The notes beneath the pieces are model-generated. The model saw only the letters and a list, made by a program, of their open reading frames with translations, was not told the origin of the DNA and did not search any database. Positions 1 to 10,844 of a stretch of 64,000 nucleotides of DNA are shown piece by piece (positions within the stretch are counted from its first letter, which is position 1; each line of letters starts with the position of its first letter). Where the stretch lies: positions 3,327,156-3,391,155 of the forward strand of contig NZ_SIHJ01000001.1 in assembly GCF_007859765.1 (NCBI RefSeq). The letters run 5' to 3'. Both the position numbers and the translations under genes were made by a program. The DNA comes from Posidoniimonas corsicana. GTDB taxonomy: Bacteria > Planctomycetota > Planctomycetia > Pirellulales > Lacipirellulaceae.

Positions 1-768
1 CTGATGAACAACCCAATCGTTCAGCGCTCCGCCGAGGTAATCGCCGGCCGACTCACGGCTGTGAGCAACTCGGACCGCGTGCACCACCTTTACCGGCGGG
101 TCCTAGGTCGCGATCCCCGCGAAGACGAGCTTACACTAGCCCTCGACTTTCTCGCCCGCGGAGAACCGGCGGCCCTCCCACCCGGTGACTGGACCTTCGG
201 CTACGGCGCGGTTGCGACCACTGATAGCTCTACGACGGTAAGCTTCGCGCCGCTCGTGCACTTCAGCGAAAACCGTTGGCAGCCGGAGCCGGCGTTTCCG
301 AACGAACAATTCGGCTACGTCTGCATCACGCCGACCGGCGGGCACCCCGGAAACTCAGCCCAGTTCTGCTCGATCCGACGCTGGACCTCGCCCGACAGCG
401 GCGAGCTAATCGTGCGAGGCCAGCTTGAACGCCACGAGTCGCAAGGAGACGGCGTTGACGGCATGATCGTCTCGTCTAAGCGGGGGATGATCGCCAAGTG
501 GACGGTCGTCACCGGAGCCCAACCGACGCCGGCCCGCGTCGACGCCGTTCAGCCCGGCGAGATCTTCGACTTCGTTGTCGACTGCCGTGAGACTCCGGCC
601 TACGACAGCTTCCAGTGGAAGACGGATGTCTCGCTCGTGACCAAGACCAGCCGCCGCACCTGGCGGTCCGAAGAGGGGTTCCACGGCCCCGAAGCGCCTC
701 CGCTCGACCGGCTGACACAGCTGGCGCAGGTGCTGCTGGTCTCCAACGAGTTCTTGTACGTCGACTAG
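1..768 (+). CDS. DUF1553 domain-containing protein, C-terminal part (cut by window edge)
   Basis: The reading frame is open from the first base, so this is the last 255 codons of a longer gene. The opening residues (SDRVHHLYRRVLGRDPREDE) and the ending (LAQVLLVSNEFLYVD) match the C-terminus of planctomycete DUF1549/DUF1553 proteins, which are usually large, secreted and often carry a Planctomycete cytochrome C domain. Between these ends lies an insertion of about 160 residues (roughly residues 55-225) that looks like a beta-rich module. The gene lies 36 bp upstream of a DUF1501 gene on the same strand, the standard two-gene arrangement for these families. Their biochemical role is not established; sulfatase- and polysaccharide-related roles have been suggested. 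The start is outside the window. Confidence 0.85.
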   Translation: MMNNPIVQRSAEVIAGRLTAVSNSDRVHHLYRRVLGRDPREDELTLALDFLARGEPAALPPGDWTFGYGAVATTDSSTTVSFAPLVHFSENRWQPEPAFPNEQFGYVCITPTGGHPGNSAQFCSIRRWTSPDSGELIVRGQLERHESQGDGVDGMIVSSKRGMIAKWTVVTGAQPTPARVDAVQPGEIFDFVVDCRETPAYDSFQWKTDVSLVTKTSRRTWRSEEGFHGPEAPPLDRLTQLAQVLLVSNEFLYVD

Positions 769-804
769 CTGCCCCGGACAGCACACAAGCCAACAGGCCC
801 CAGT

Positions 805-2229
805 ATGTCGCACCGCCCGACCGCAGAGCAGCCCGCCGTCTCGCGAAGAGACTTCTTCTCGACCTGCGGCATGGGCATGGGCGGGCTGATGATGAACGGG
901 ATGCTCGCCGGCAACGCGGCGGCCTCCGCCGACCAGCTCGCAGCCCGCACGCCGCACTTCCCCGGCAAGGCGAAGCACGTCATCCACCTGTTCATGAACG
1001 GTGGCCCCTCGCACATCGACACCTTCGACCCGAAGCCGATTCTCGAGAAGTTCGCGGGCAAGCCTCTGCCGTTCAAGAACCTCGGGACCGAGCGGCCCAC
1101 CGGCGGCGCCCTGCCCTCGCCTTTCAAGTTCACGCGGCACGGGCAGAGCGGCATTGAGGTCAGCGAACTGTTCCCACACGTCGCCCGCAGCATCGACGAC
1201 ATCTCCGTCGTGAGGTCGATGCACGCCGACGTTCCCAACCACGAACCGTCCCTGCTGCTGATGAACTGCGGAGACGGTCGGCTCATCCGCCCCAGCGTCG
1301 GCTCGTGGGTGACCTACGGGCTGGGAAGCGACAACCAGAACCTGCCCTCATTCGTTGCGTTGTGCCCCGGGTACCCCATCCAGGAATCTCAGAACTGGCA
1401 AGCGGGGTTCCTGCCGGGCGTTTACCAAGCGACCTACGTCAACACTAAGCACACCCGTGTCGAGCGGCTGGTCGAGAACATCAAGAACAACCGGGTGGCC
1501 CGCCGCGACCAGCGGCTCCAGCTCGACCTGCTCACATCGCTGAACGAGCGCCACGCCGAGTCGCGACAGCACGACCCTCAACTCGAAGCGCAGGTCCGCT
1601 CTTTCGAGCTCGCCTACCGCATGCAGATCGAGGCCACCGACGCGTTCGATGTCGCCCGCGAGCCGCAGCACATCCTGGACATGTACGGCCCGGGCCTGCA
1701 GGCCCGGCAGATGCTGATCGCCCGCCGCCTGGTCGAACGCGGCGTCCGATTTGTGCAGGTCTGGCACGGCGACGGCCAGCCGTGGGACCACCACGACGAC
1801 ATCGCCGCTGGGCACCGCCGGCTGGCCCAGGAATCCGACCAGGCGATCGGTGCGCTGCTGGTCGACCTGAAACAGCGGGGCCTGCTCGATGAGACACTGG
1901 TCTTATGGGGCGGCGAATTTGGACGCACCCCGGTCGTGGAGCTGCCCAAGGAAGGCGCCAACCAAGGCAAGATGAACGGCCGCGACCACAACCACCATGG
2001 CTTCACGGTCTGGATGGCCGGCGGCGGCACGCGTGGCGGCTACGTGCACGGCGCCACCGACGAGTGCGGCTTCAAGGCCCAAGAAGACCGGGTCCATGTC
2101 CACGACCTGCACGCCACCATGCTGTACTGCCTAGGCTTCGACCACGAGCGGCTCACCTACCGCTACGCCGGCCGAGATTTCCGGCTGACCGATGTGCACG
2201 GCCGCGTCGTGACCGAATTGCTGGCGTAG
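805..2229 (+). CDS. DUF1501 domain-containing protein (Tat-exported)
   Basis: A 474-aa protein of the DUF1501 family, which has an alkaline phosphatase/sulfatase-like fold. The N-terminus has a twin-arginine signal (SRRDFF followed by a Gly/Met/Ala-rich hydrophobic stretch to about residue 50), so Tat export is expected. Family hallmarks are HLFMNGGPSHIDTFDPKP near residue 70 and WGGEFGRTPVVE followed by GRDHNHHGFTVW near residues 370-405, whose His, Asp and Glu residues resemble a metal site. It starts at ATG, 36 bp after the DUF1553 gene on the same strand, and probably shares its transcript. Its length is normal for the family. The substrate is unknown. Confidence 0.93.
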   Translation: MSHRPTAEQPAVSRRDFFSTCGMGMGGLMMNGMLAGNAAASADQLAARTPHFPGKAKHVIHLFMNGGPSHIDTFDPKPILEKFAGKPLPFKNLGTERPTGGALPSPFKFTRHGQSGIEVSELFPHVARSIDDISVVRSMHADVPNHEPSLLLMNCGDGRLIRPSVGSWVTYGLGSDNQNLPSFVALCPGYPIQESQNWQAGFLPGVYQATYVNTKHTRVERLVENIKNNRVARRDQRLQLDLLTSLNERHAESRQHDPQLEAQVRSFELAYRMQIEATDAFDVAREPQHILDMYGPGLQARQMLIARRLVERGVRFVQVWHGDGQPWDHHDDIAAGHRRLAQESDQAIGALLVDLKQRGLLDETLVLWGGEFGRTPVVELPKEGANQGKMNGRDHNHHGFTVWMAGGGTRGGYVHGATDECGFKAQEDRVHVHDLHATMLYCLGFDHERLTYRYAGRDFRLTDVHGRVVTELLA

Positions 2230-2387
2230 CCTTGAGTGCTCTGGAACCGCTGCACTCAGCAGTTCAGATCGTCCCGACGGCCCGTGTGGAACCCACCATA
2301 AGAAGCGGCTGAGCTGCTATCCCGACGCCAGCCGGAAAAACGGGCGAGCCAAAATCGGCGGACTGGGGACCGCCGCCCCTTAAGAAG

Positions 2388-2462
2388 TCGGGCTGACAGG
2401 ATTTGAACCTGCGACCTCTGCGTCCCGAACGCAGCGCTCTAGCCAAGCTGAGCTACAGCCCG
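2388..2462 (-). tRNA. tRNA-Pro (CGG)
   Basis: The minus strand folds into a complete 75-nt cloverleaf. It has a 7-bp acceptor stem CGGGCTG/CAGCCCG with discriminator A, a D arm GCTC/GAGC, an anticodon stem CTGCG/CGCAG around the loop TTCGGGA (anticodon CGG), and a T arm GCAGG/CCTGT with the TTCAAAT loop. The 3' CCA is not encoded; the bases after the discriminator read CTT. Confidence 0.96.
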
Positions 2463-2702
2463 TTGAACCCCGGCCTCATGGCCGAGCTCAGCAGGTTAGC
2501 AGACCTTCCCCGGGACCGCAAGCTCCGATGGCTCAACGGGTTGGAGAGCAGTCCCGTAAGGATTTCCGAGATTCCCGCCGTGCGCGTATCGGATATCAGA
2601 ACCTCTCTCTTGCTGCTTGCGTAAGGACACACGGCGGCGAGAATTGGTTCGTTGTTCCGCCGCCGCACTGTCCCCCCAACCGCGACTGGAAACCGAGCGT
2701 TC

Positions 2703-5351
<2,649 letters not shown>

Positions 5352-5360
5352 CCAGCAACA

Positions 5361-5406
5361 CCAAAACGCCGGCGGCGGACCGCGCTAAGCGCGTCCGCCG
5401 CCGGCG
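5361..5406 (-). terminator. Strong hairpin between convergent clpB and the DUF6800-like gene
   Basis: A perfect 14-bp GC-rich inverted repeat (5367-5380 with 5393-5406) encloses a further GCGC-TAA-GCGC stem. Read on the minus strand it is followed by TTTTGG, so it resembles an intrinsic terminator for the minus-strand small gene. It sits just after the clpB stop and may end that transcript too. Confidence 0.75.
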
Positions 5407-5445
5407 ATGGTGTCTCGTGGTTGGGCTTGCTCCGCAGGGACCGCT

Positions 5446-5637
5446 CTAGCGGTCGACCTCGGCCAGCTCCCAGCGAGTGATCAGCTCTTCGGCGCCCGGG
5501 GTCATCTCACGCAGCTTGCGGGCGATCTCGACCTTCTCGCTGTTGGATGCCTTGGGCAGGCGGGCCTTGAACTGATCGATGGTCTCGCGACGCTTGCGGC
5601 GGCGGCGTAGTTCGCGGCGGCGTTCGCTGCCTGGCAT
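5446..5637 (-). CDS. Small basic protein, DUF6800-like
   Basis: A 63-aa highly charged protein with a run of arginines and lysines at its N-terminus (MPGSERRRELRRRRKRRE), then a helical region ending near ELITRWELAEVDR. It resembles the small planctomycete DUF6800 family as I recall it; function unknown. The ATG is supported by a consensus AAGGAG ribosome-binding site about 8 bp upstream. It is convergent with clpB and shares the hairpin between them. The basic N-terminus would suit nucleic-acid or ribosome binding, but that is inference. Confidence 0.8.
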   Translation of the reverse strand: MPGSERRRELRRRRKRRETIDQFKARLPKASNSEKVEIARKLREMTPGAEELITRWELAEVDR

Positions 5638-5869
5638 GGTGGGCTCCTTGGATCGGTGCGGTTCTGGACTTCGTTTGGGTCGTGTGCGGCGCCTGAAGAG
5701 GCCGGACCGAGTATTTTGACGGACGGCACGGGCCCCCGTCAACGGGCGTTTCCGCGCGGTCGTGAACCGCTGCGGGCCCCCGGGTGACCTAGGCTTGCAG
5801 CGAGCCTTGAACGCCCGGGCGTGCTGGACCATAATCCCGCAGCACGCCCGACGCGAATCTGGGCGAATC

Positions 5870-5954
5870 GGTCGGGTGGCAGAGTGGTCGAATGCACCGG
5901 TTTTGAAAACCGGCGTGGGGAAACTCACCGGGGGTTCGAATCCCTCCCCGACCG
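5870..5954 (+). tRNA. tRNA-Ser (TGA), integration site of the adjacent element
   Basis: An 85-nt class II tRNA with acceptor stem GGTCGGG/CCCGACC, discriminator G, anticodon stem CCGGT/ACCGG around TTTGAAA (anticodon TGA), the long variable arm typical of tRNA-Ser, and a T arm with TTCGAAT. CCA is not encoded. Its 3' end (from 5940) is the left copy of a 17-bp direct repeat found again at 14798, and an integrase gene ends 76 bp downstream, so the tRNA is the attachment site and remains intact after integration. Confidence 0.97.
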
Positions 5955-5956
5955 CT
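5940..5956 (+). repeat. Left attachment core (att) in tRNA-Ser
   Basis: The 17 bases ATCCCTCCCCGACCGCT cover the T-arm end, the acceptor strand and two bases past the tRNA-Ser gene. They are repeated exactly at 14798-14814. Tyrosine recombinases commonly use tRNA 3' ends in this way. Confidence 0.9.
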
Positions 5957-6029
5957 TTGATGCAAGAGCAAATCTCTGACACGCTCTGCAAAACAGTGCC
6001 AAGCAGTGACGGCATAAGGGCTTAGAGCA

Positions 6030-7241
6030 TCACGTCTTTTCTGCGGTGTCCTCGCTTTGCAACGCTTGGCGCCCCCTGACTGCCCCCATTTCTGCCCCCA
6101 TTTTCTGACCCCGCGCAGTGTGCTGGTCGAAGTGGGCATCGTGGACGCGCAGGTAATGCTTCTCGGCAATCTTGGGGCTGTTGCCCAGGAACGCGCAGAC
6201 GACGTGCGGCGCGACTCCACGGGTCACTAGGTCGGTTTGACATGACGCCCGCAGCGTGTGCCACAAGCGACGCCACTGAGGCACGCCGGCAGCGTCGGCG
6301 GCGGTCGTTATCCGCTTGCGCAGCGAAGCGTCTGACCGTCCTCGCAGCATTGGGAGCACCAGGTCGCCGGGGGCGGCTTCGTCGCTGTCCTGAGCAACGG
6401 CCAGGCGGTCGAGGACTAACCGCTCGAGCGTGCCAGTAAACAGCGGGATCAGTCGCGTCTCGCGGCCGGGGTAGTTCGCCGTCTTCGGCGACGTCACTCG
6501 AATCCGCTCGGCGTCGAAGTCGATGTCCCCCCAACGAAGCGGGCGAGCCTCAGAACCGATCCGCAGGCCGGCCCAGCGAGCCAGCCCGAACAAGAGCCGC
6601 CACTCGCTCCCGCTTATCTTGCCGAGCACGGCGAGCGCGTCGGCCTCGCTCACGTAACCCGCATGTGGGCTGGCTACGTTCGCCATGGGGACCTCGCCGT
6701 CCGCGAACGGGTTGCGGTCGATGATGCGGAACTTGATCGCGTGGCGGAACAGCTTCGCGACGATTGCGCACCGTTTGCGCGTGGTCGCTTCGGCGAGACC
6801 GTCCTGCAGCATGTGGTCACGGAGCGCCTCGGCGTCACCTCCGGTGATCGTCTGCATCGGCCGCCGGGCGCCCCAAAACTTCTTGGCCTGGTTGAATGCC
6901 TGATCGTGAATCTGAATCGTCCCTGGCTTGTAGCCGGGGTATTTCTGGAGCTTGTACCGCTCGATCGCTTGGCCGAGCGTCAGGCCGCGGTCGCTCTCGA
7001 GCGGTTCACACAATCCGAGGTCCGCCAGGCGGCGCCGCAGCTTCGAGTCGATTTCGCGCAGCCAACGCGACGTGCGGTCATGCGGCGCCGAGCCGTCAAG
7101 CTTAGCGGCCTCGAGGTTCTCAACGTGCCTGCAGATCGACTCGGCTTGCGACTTGGAGATTCGGCCGAGTGATACCTTCGGGCGACGCGGCCGGTTGAGG
7201 TAAATGATCCGCCGACCGTTTTCGCTGCTGAGTGATGCCAT
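6030..7241 (-). CDS. Tyrosine recombinase/integrase
   Basis: A 403-aa phage-type integrase that would recombine the element with the tRNA-Ser 3' end. The N-terminal part (about 1-180) holds the arm-binding and core-binding SAM-like domains. The catalytic domain shows R227 (WAGLRIGSE), K253 (SPKT), H328xxR331 (HTLRASC) and Y363 (KHYLRV). The usual second His/Trp position reads N354 (FLGNSPK). The ATG at 7241 was chosen because it overlaps the upstream stop as TGATG and has GGAGGG about 8 bp upstream; a longer start 54 bp upstream lies inside the neighbour. The last 60 residues are a charged tail beyond the catalytic Tyr. The stop lies 76 bp from the tRNA. Confidence 0.93.
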   Translation of the reverse strand: MASLSSENGRRIIYLNRPRRPKVSLGRISKSQAESICRHVENLEAAKLDGSAPHDRTSRWLREIDSKLRRRLADLGLCEPLESDRGLTLGQAIERYKLQKYPGYKPGTIQIHDQAFNQAKKFWGARRPMQTITGGDAEALRDHMLQDGLAEATTRKRCAIVAKLFRHAIKFRIIDRNPFADGEVPMANVASPHAGYVSEADALAVLGKISGSEWRLLFGLARWAGLRIGSEARPLRWGDIDFDAERIRVTSPKTANYPGRETRLIPLFTGTLERLVLDRLAVAQDSDEAAPGDLVLPMLRGRSDASLRKRITTAADAAGVPQWRRLWHTLRASCQTDLVTRGVAPHVVCAFLGNSPKIAEKHYLRVHDAHFDQHTARGQKMGAEMGAVRGRQALQSEDTAEKT

Positions 7242-7483
7242 CAGTCCTGCCCTCCCACGTCGAAACCGGCCGCGCGAGTCATCTGGAGCATCCATTGGTT
7301 GAACGGCTCAACCCCGAAGAATGTCTGTTGGCCGATCGTAAAATGCGGGGGAGGGTTCTCAAGCTTAAGCAGGACGCGGACCGCCCAGTCACGGCTAACG
7401 TTGAGCCGCTCGCAAAGCTCGTCGATGTGGACCACCGGAAACGCCGGCGTCTGAGGATTAGTGCGGATAGGGGGCTCGCTCAC
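7241..7483 (-). CDS. Small helix-turn-helix protein upstream of the integrase
   Basis: An 80-aa protein with a predicted DNA-binding helix-turn-helix (VHIDELCERLNVSRDWAVRVLLKLE), similar in outline to excisionase/MerR-like adaptor proteins. I prefer the GTG at 7483 because a perfect GGAGGT lies 5 bp upstream; an ATG 90 bp further upstream has no visible ribosome-binding site. Its stop overlaps the integrase start (TGATG), so translation of the two is probably coupled. It may regulate or assist the integrase; the exact role is inferred from position. Confidence 0.7.
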   Translation of the reverse strand: MSEPPIRTNPQTPAFPVVHIDELCERLNVSRDWAVRVLLKLENPPPHFTIGQQTFFGVEPFNQWMLQMTRAAGFDVGGQD

Positions 7484-7631
7484 AGCAGTACCTCCGGGGT
7501 TATAGACTTGCAACGTTCCTGCGCCCCTCACGTCACGCGTGACGGGCTCTGGTCTTGGCGACTCTGAGGTCATCGGCCGTCGCTTAGTCGCACGACGGGG
7601 CGAGCCTTGAGGTCATCATCTGGCGAGCGGA

Positions 7632-7844
7632 TCAGCCAGCGGCACGCAGCTCGCTGCTCTGGTCTGCCTTGTCCTCGAGGACGGCCTCAACCTCGGCAAT
7701 AGCCGCACTGGCTAACCGGCCGCCTTGCTCAAGCCGGCGCGACAAGGCCTCGAGTCTGGCATGCAGGTCTTCGAGCACTCGCCGGGTGATCCGTCCTGCT
7801 CGAGCTGCCTCGATTAAGGCGTGGCTAGCCCCAGAGGTCGACAA
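7632..7844 (-). CDS. Hypothetical small helical protein
   Basis: An open frame of 70 codons encoding an Ala/Arg/Glu-rich, probably helical product (RVLEDLHARLEALSRRLEQGG). It starts at TTG with no convincing ribosome-binding site, so both its existence and its start are uncertain. It lies between the HTH gene and the divergent DUF6602 gene inside the mobile element. No family was recognised. Confidence 0.4.
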   Translation of the reverse strand: MSTSGASHALIEAARAGRITRRVLEDLHARLEALSRRLEQGGRLASAAIAEVEAVLEDKADQSSELRAAG

Positions 7845-7993
7845 TGCCAGCGATAACTACACGCAGAAGTCCCTTCCCGCGCGTATCGACACACCTTGCT
7901 GACTTTGACGTGCGTGGTTTGCTAAGATCCGTACTAGCGTGAGGAGTAGTGACGCGTGCAGGACTACATCCACTTCACTGGAGGATTGCTGCG

Positions 7994-8962
7994 ATGGATA
8001 AGAACAAGCACGATCTCTACGACTTCATGCAACAAATGACGGTATTGATGTCGGCGGAGTACGACCGCATCAGTAGACGTGCGACCGAAGACCCGGGAAC
8101 CGCCGGGGATCAGGGTGAAGAGAACTGGGCTACCCTGTTGCGAGGCTGGCTTCCTCGGAACTACGAAGTTGTTACAAAAGGGCGCATTATTAGCGAGAAA
8201 GGTGAGACGAGTCCGCAGATAGATGTGCTTGTTCTAAACAGCGTATATCCCGAGAAACTGCTCGACAAAAAGCTGTACCTGGCCGCCGGTGTCGCCGCCG
8301 CGTTCGAGTGCAAGACTACGCTTAAAGGCGCTCATATCGAAGAGGCAGTCGCAACCTGCAAAGCAGTCAAGAATCTATTCCCCAAGAGAGAGGGCACGCC
8401 CTACGAAGAGCTCTACGCGCCGGTTGTCTACGGGATTCTCGCTCACTCGCACGTGTGGAAACGCGAGAAGTCTACGCCTGAGGAGAATGTCACGGTCAAG
8501 CTGGAGACAGAGAGTGGACGGGTGGCCGAGCATCCTCGGGAATTGCTTGATGTCCTGTGTGTTGCCGATCTCGGAGCATGGACCCAAGACTCCCTGGCTT
8601 TCTTTGGCCCGCGGGTGTTGGCAGAATGGCCCACCCATGTCCTTGGAGACTGGGGGGCAAACGAGGGACAAGTCAATACCTCCTTTATCGCACACGCTTA
8701 CTCGTCCCATTCGCAAAGCGACGAGTTCACACCTATTGGCGCACTGATCGCGAAGTTGACGCTTCAACTGGCAAGAGAGGAACCTTCGCTCCGGAGCCTT
8801 GCTAGATACTATCGCGTTGCGAATCTCTACGGATCGGGCAGAGGCATCATTCGACACTGGGACCCCACCGCCGTCTACAGCGAGACCGTGCAGCAGGGAA
8901 TCGCGTCCGGCAAGCTGACGAGCAACAAGCCTTGGGATTCGTGGAGCCTGTACTGCTTCTAG
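7994..8962 (+). CDS. DUF6602-type protein, nuclease-like (element cargo)
   Basis: A 322-aa protein that I recognise as DUF6602-like. Residues about 70-115 hold a motif set resembling the PD-(D/E)xK nuclease core: an Asp in SPQIDVLVLN and a Glu-x-Lys in AAFECKTTLK. Residues 10-50 are helical, and the C-terminal half has no recognised domain. The ATG at 7994 is supported by GGAGG about 9 bp upstream; an earlier in-frame GTG lacks one. It is transcribed opposite to the integrase and primase, and its codons are more A/T-rich than those of the flanking chromosome, as expected for cargo. A role in defence or DNA processing is plausible from context but unproven. Confidence 0.78.
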   Translation: MDKNKHDLYDFMQQMTVLMSAEYDRISRRATEDPGTAGDQGEENWATLLRGWLPRNYEVVTKGRIISEKGETSPQIDVLVLNSVYPEKLLDKKLYLAAGVAAAFECKTTLKGAHIEEAVATCKAVKNLFPKREGTPYEELYAPVVYGILAHSHVWKREKSTPEENVTVKLETESGRVAEHPRELLDVLCVADLGAWTQDSLAFFGPRVLAEWPTHVLGDWGANEGQVNTSFIAHAYSSHSQSDEFTPIGALIAKLTLQLAREEPSLRSLARYYRVANLYGSGRGIIRHWDPTAVYSETVQQGIASGKLTSNKPWDSWSLYCF

Positions 8963-9023
8963 ATGTCTCCGATACGCAAGCCAGGTATTGCTCAAACTCT
9001 GCCCTCCGCCATAGTACGCGTCG

Positions 9024-9332
9024 CTAACGCCAGACCTGAAGCTCGCAAACCTCATACACACCACGCCGCCACCGAACCCAATCTCCCGGTCGCAGCGCCG
9101 TGATTCGCGGCTTGTTGATCGGCCTGATCTGCGTCGGACGGTCTCGCCACGCAATGAGCGAGAACGCCCGGGAGCCATCAAGCATCCGCATGGTCACCCG
9201 GACCGCCCAGCAATTCTCAAGCGTCGCGTCGGGCCCGGCATGGCAGCAACGCGTCACGCCCTCGGGCAGCGGCTGCGGTGGCCTCCTGACAACGGGCGTT
9301 GAGTGGAGCGGCGTTTCCATGGCGGGCGGCAT
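9024..9332 (-). CDS. Hypothetical protein
   Basis: A 102-codon frame with Trp- and Arg-rich C-terminal sequence (RPGDWVRWRRGVYEVCELQVW) that could be a small beta-barrel or SH3-like fold. Two possible ATG starts (9332 and 9320) both lack a clear ribosome-binding site. It is convergent with the DUF6602-type gene and lies within the element. No family was recognised. Confidence 0.5.
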   Translation of the reverse strand: MPPAMETPLHSTPVVRRPPQPLPEGVTRCCHAGPDATLENCWAVRVTMRMLDGSRAFSLIAWRDRPTQIRPINKPRITALRPGDWVRWRRGVYEVCELQVWR

Positions 9333-9493
9333 CGTAGCCGCTCAGGCCGGGTTGCACGAATCGGGCGGCTATGTTGTGGCATTGCGAGCCCGGACCGCCT
9401 AATCTAGTGCCGCCGGCACCAACGTCTCACTTGCGAGAGTGGCCGACCCCAACGCATGGCTTAGGCAGTCACATTCACCTGCGCGATCACCAC

Positions 9494-10615
9494 ATGGCTA
9501 GCGAGCAAGTAAAGGACTTCTTCGAGAATATCGATCAGCACGTTGCATCGCTCAGTGTCGACGTAGCGAATCCCTATGGAAATCACGCGAGAGCGCTAGC
9601 GGAGTTTCGAAGGGGTTTCCCGGGACTTTCTGACTTTACAAATCTACGGATTGAATCGCTAGACTTCCGAGAGGCCGACTTTGACGACCTGGTGCTGTCG
9701 GGCACCAAGTTTATCAACTGCGACTTAACTGGCGCGACTTTCCGCAATGCAACTCTGGTTGAGTCCTGGATTTATCCTACTTGGGGACCGGGAGGCCATC
9801 CCCTACCGAGCGTGAGGCACGCTAACTTTCGCGATGCGGACCTGCATGGGGCGCGTCTCAAGGGGGATCTTACAAGCGCTGAGTTTACTAACGCGAACCT
9901 CACTTGGGTGTACTTCGATGACTCATCGCTTCGATCTGCTGAATTCACGGGGGCGATTCTTGATCACGCATCGCTATGCAACGTTGATGTAGATCCATCG
10001 ACTACTTTCGAATTCCTGCGGTCTTGCGACGAGTGTAAGGCGGACAGGAACTTTTTGAATACGCTTGGTCCACAGATGGGGAGCCTAACGCTTGGCAACT
10101 TGTCCGCGATGGCCATCTCTGATCCTGTTTACGAGCTTAGATACCGATTCGGCGGAGTTTGGCGAACGATTCACCTGCTGTCTGTGGCTGTGTTCCTCTG
10201 GCCATACATCTGGTTCGTCGGCTCAAAGTGGGCTGGCGCAAAGTTCAAGGACCAGCCGGGTGATGACTCGATGACGCTGCTTGAAGCCTTGCTTCGCTTC
10301 ATCGTGACGGGGGGCAAGAACTGGCAGGCATCATGGCAGCCGAACTACTTGAGCCTGGGCTGCTTCGCTGTTGTCCTACTCTTTAACCTCATCCGCGTCG
10401 TACTTCTACGCAAGACGCTCGAGCTAGAAGAGCGTGAGAAGATCACTGGCATCCCACCACGCTTTTCGCTTAGCAGTAAGTTCTTTCGAAACATCACCTG
10501 GGAGAATCTTCTCTTATTGATGCATATTCTTTGGTTCGCCATGATGGCTTCAGTTGTCATTAACACCAGCCACTTTATGATGCAGCGGATCTCAGTACCG
10601 GTTCCCGTTCCATAG
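9494..10615 (+). CDS. Pentapeptide-repeat membrane protein (element cargo)
   Basis: A 373-aa protein. Residues about 35-165 are pentapeptide repeats of the A(D/N)Lxx/xF type (DFREADFDDLVLSGTKF, NCDLTGATFRNATL, HANFRDADLHGARLKG, EFTNANLTWVYFDDSSLR), which form a right-handed quadrilateral beta-helix. The C-terminal half has three predicted membrane helices (IHLLSVAVFLWPYIWFVG, LGCFAVVLLFNLIRVVLL, LLLMHILWFAMMASVVI). The ATG at 9494 begins MASEQVKDFFENI; the upstream extension looks non-coding. It is on the same strand as the DUF6602-type gene, 531 bp downstream, and is the most A/T-rich gene of the element. Pentapeptide repeats fused to membrane segments occur in several defence and effector proteins, but no function can be assigned here. 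Confidence 0.85.
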   Translation: MASEQVKDFFENIDQHVASLSVDVANPYGNHARALAEFRRGFPGLSDFTNLRIESLDFREADFDDLVLSGTKFINCDLTGATFRNATLVESWIYPTWGPGGHPLPSVRHANFRDADLHGARLKGDLTSAEFTNANLTWVYFDDSSLRSAEFTGAILDHASLCNVDVDPSTTFEFLRSCDECKADRNFLNTLGPQMGSLTLGNLSAMAISDPVYELRYRFGGVWRTIHLLSVAVFLWPYIWFVGSKWAGAKFKDQPGDDSMTLLEALLRFIVTGGKNWQASWQPNYLSLGCFAVVLLFNLIRVVLLRKTLELEEREKITGIPPRFSLSSKFFRNITWENLLLLMHILWFAMMASVVINTSHFMMQRISVPVPVP

Positions 10616-10844
10616 CCCCGCGCCGCGGCCGCTGACGCTCTGACCGGCGCGGGTGTCGTTCGAGTTGCCAAGGATCACGCTAAGCCAGCACGGCTCGGCA
10701 GGACTAGCTATCTGTCTGGTGAGAAGCGGACGCGGCGCCGCGGGCAGAGGCTTCCCGCGACGCCTACCCGGTCTCTGACCGCCGGGGGCCGCTAGGCCGG
10801 CTGTCGACACGCCGCGGGTCCACCGCGCTCGAGCCGGTGAACTA

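Noticed and set aside
406-1242. A long minus-strand open frame of about 280 codons opposite the DUF1553/DUF1501 genes
   Set aside because: It is antisense to two recognisable genes and its product has no domain-like composition; a high-GC artefact.
2463-2702. CIRCE/HrcA operator upstream of clpB
   Set aside because: The TTAGCACTC-N9-GAGTGCTAA pattern was not found.
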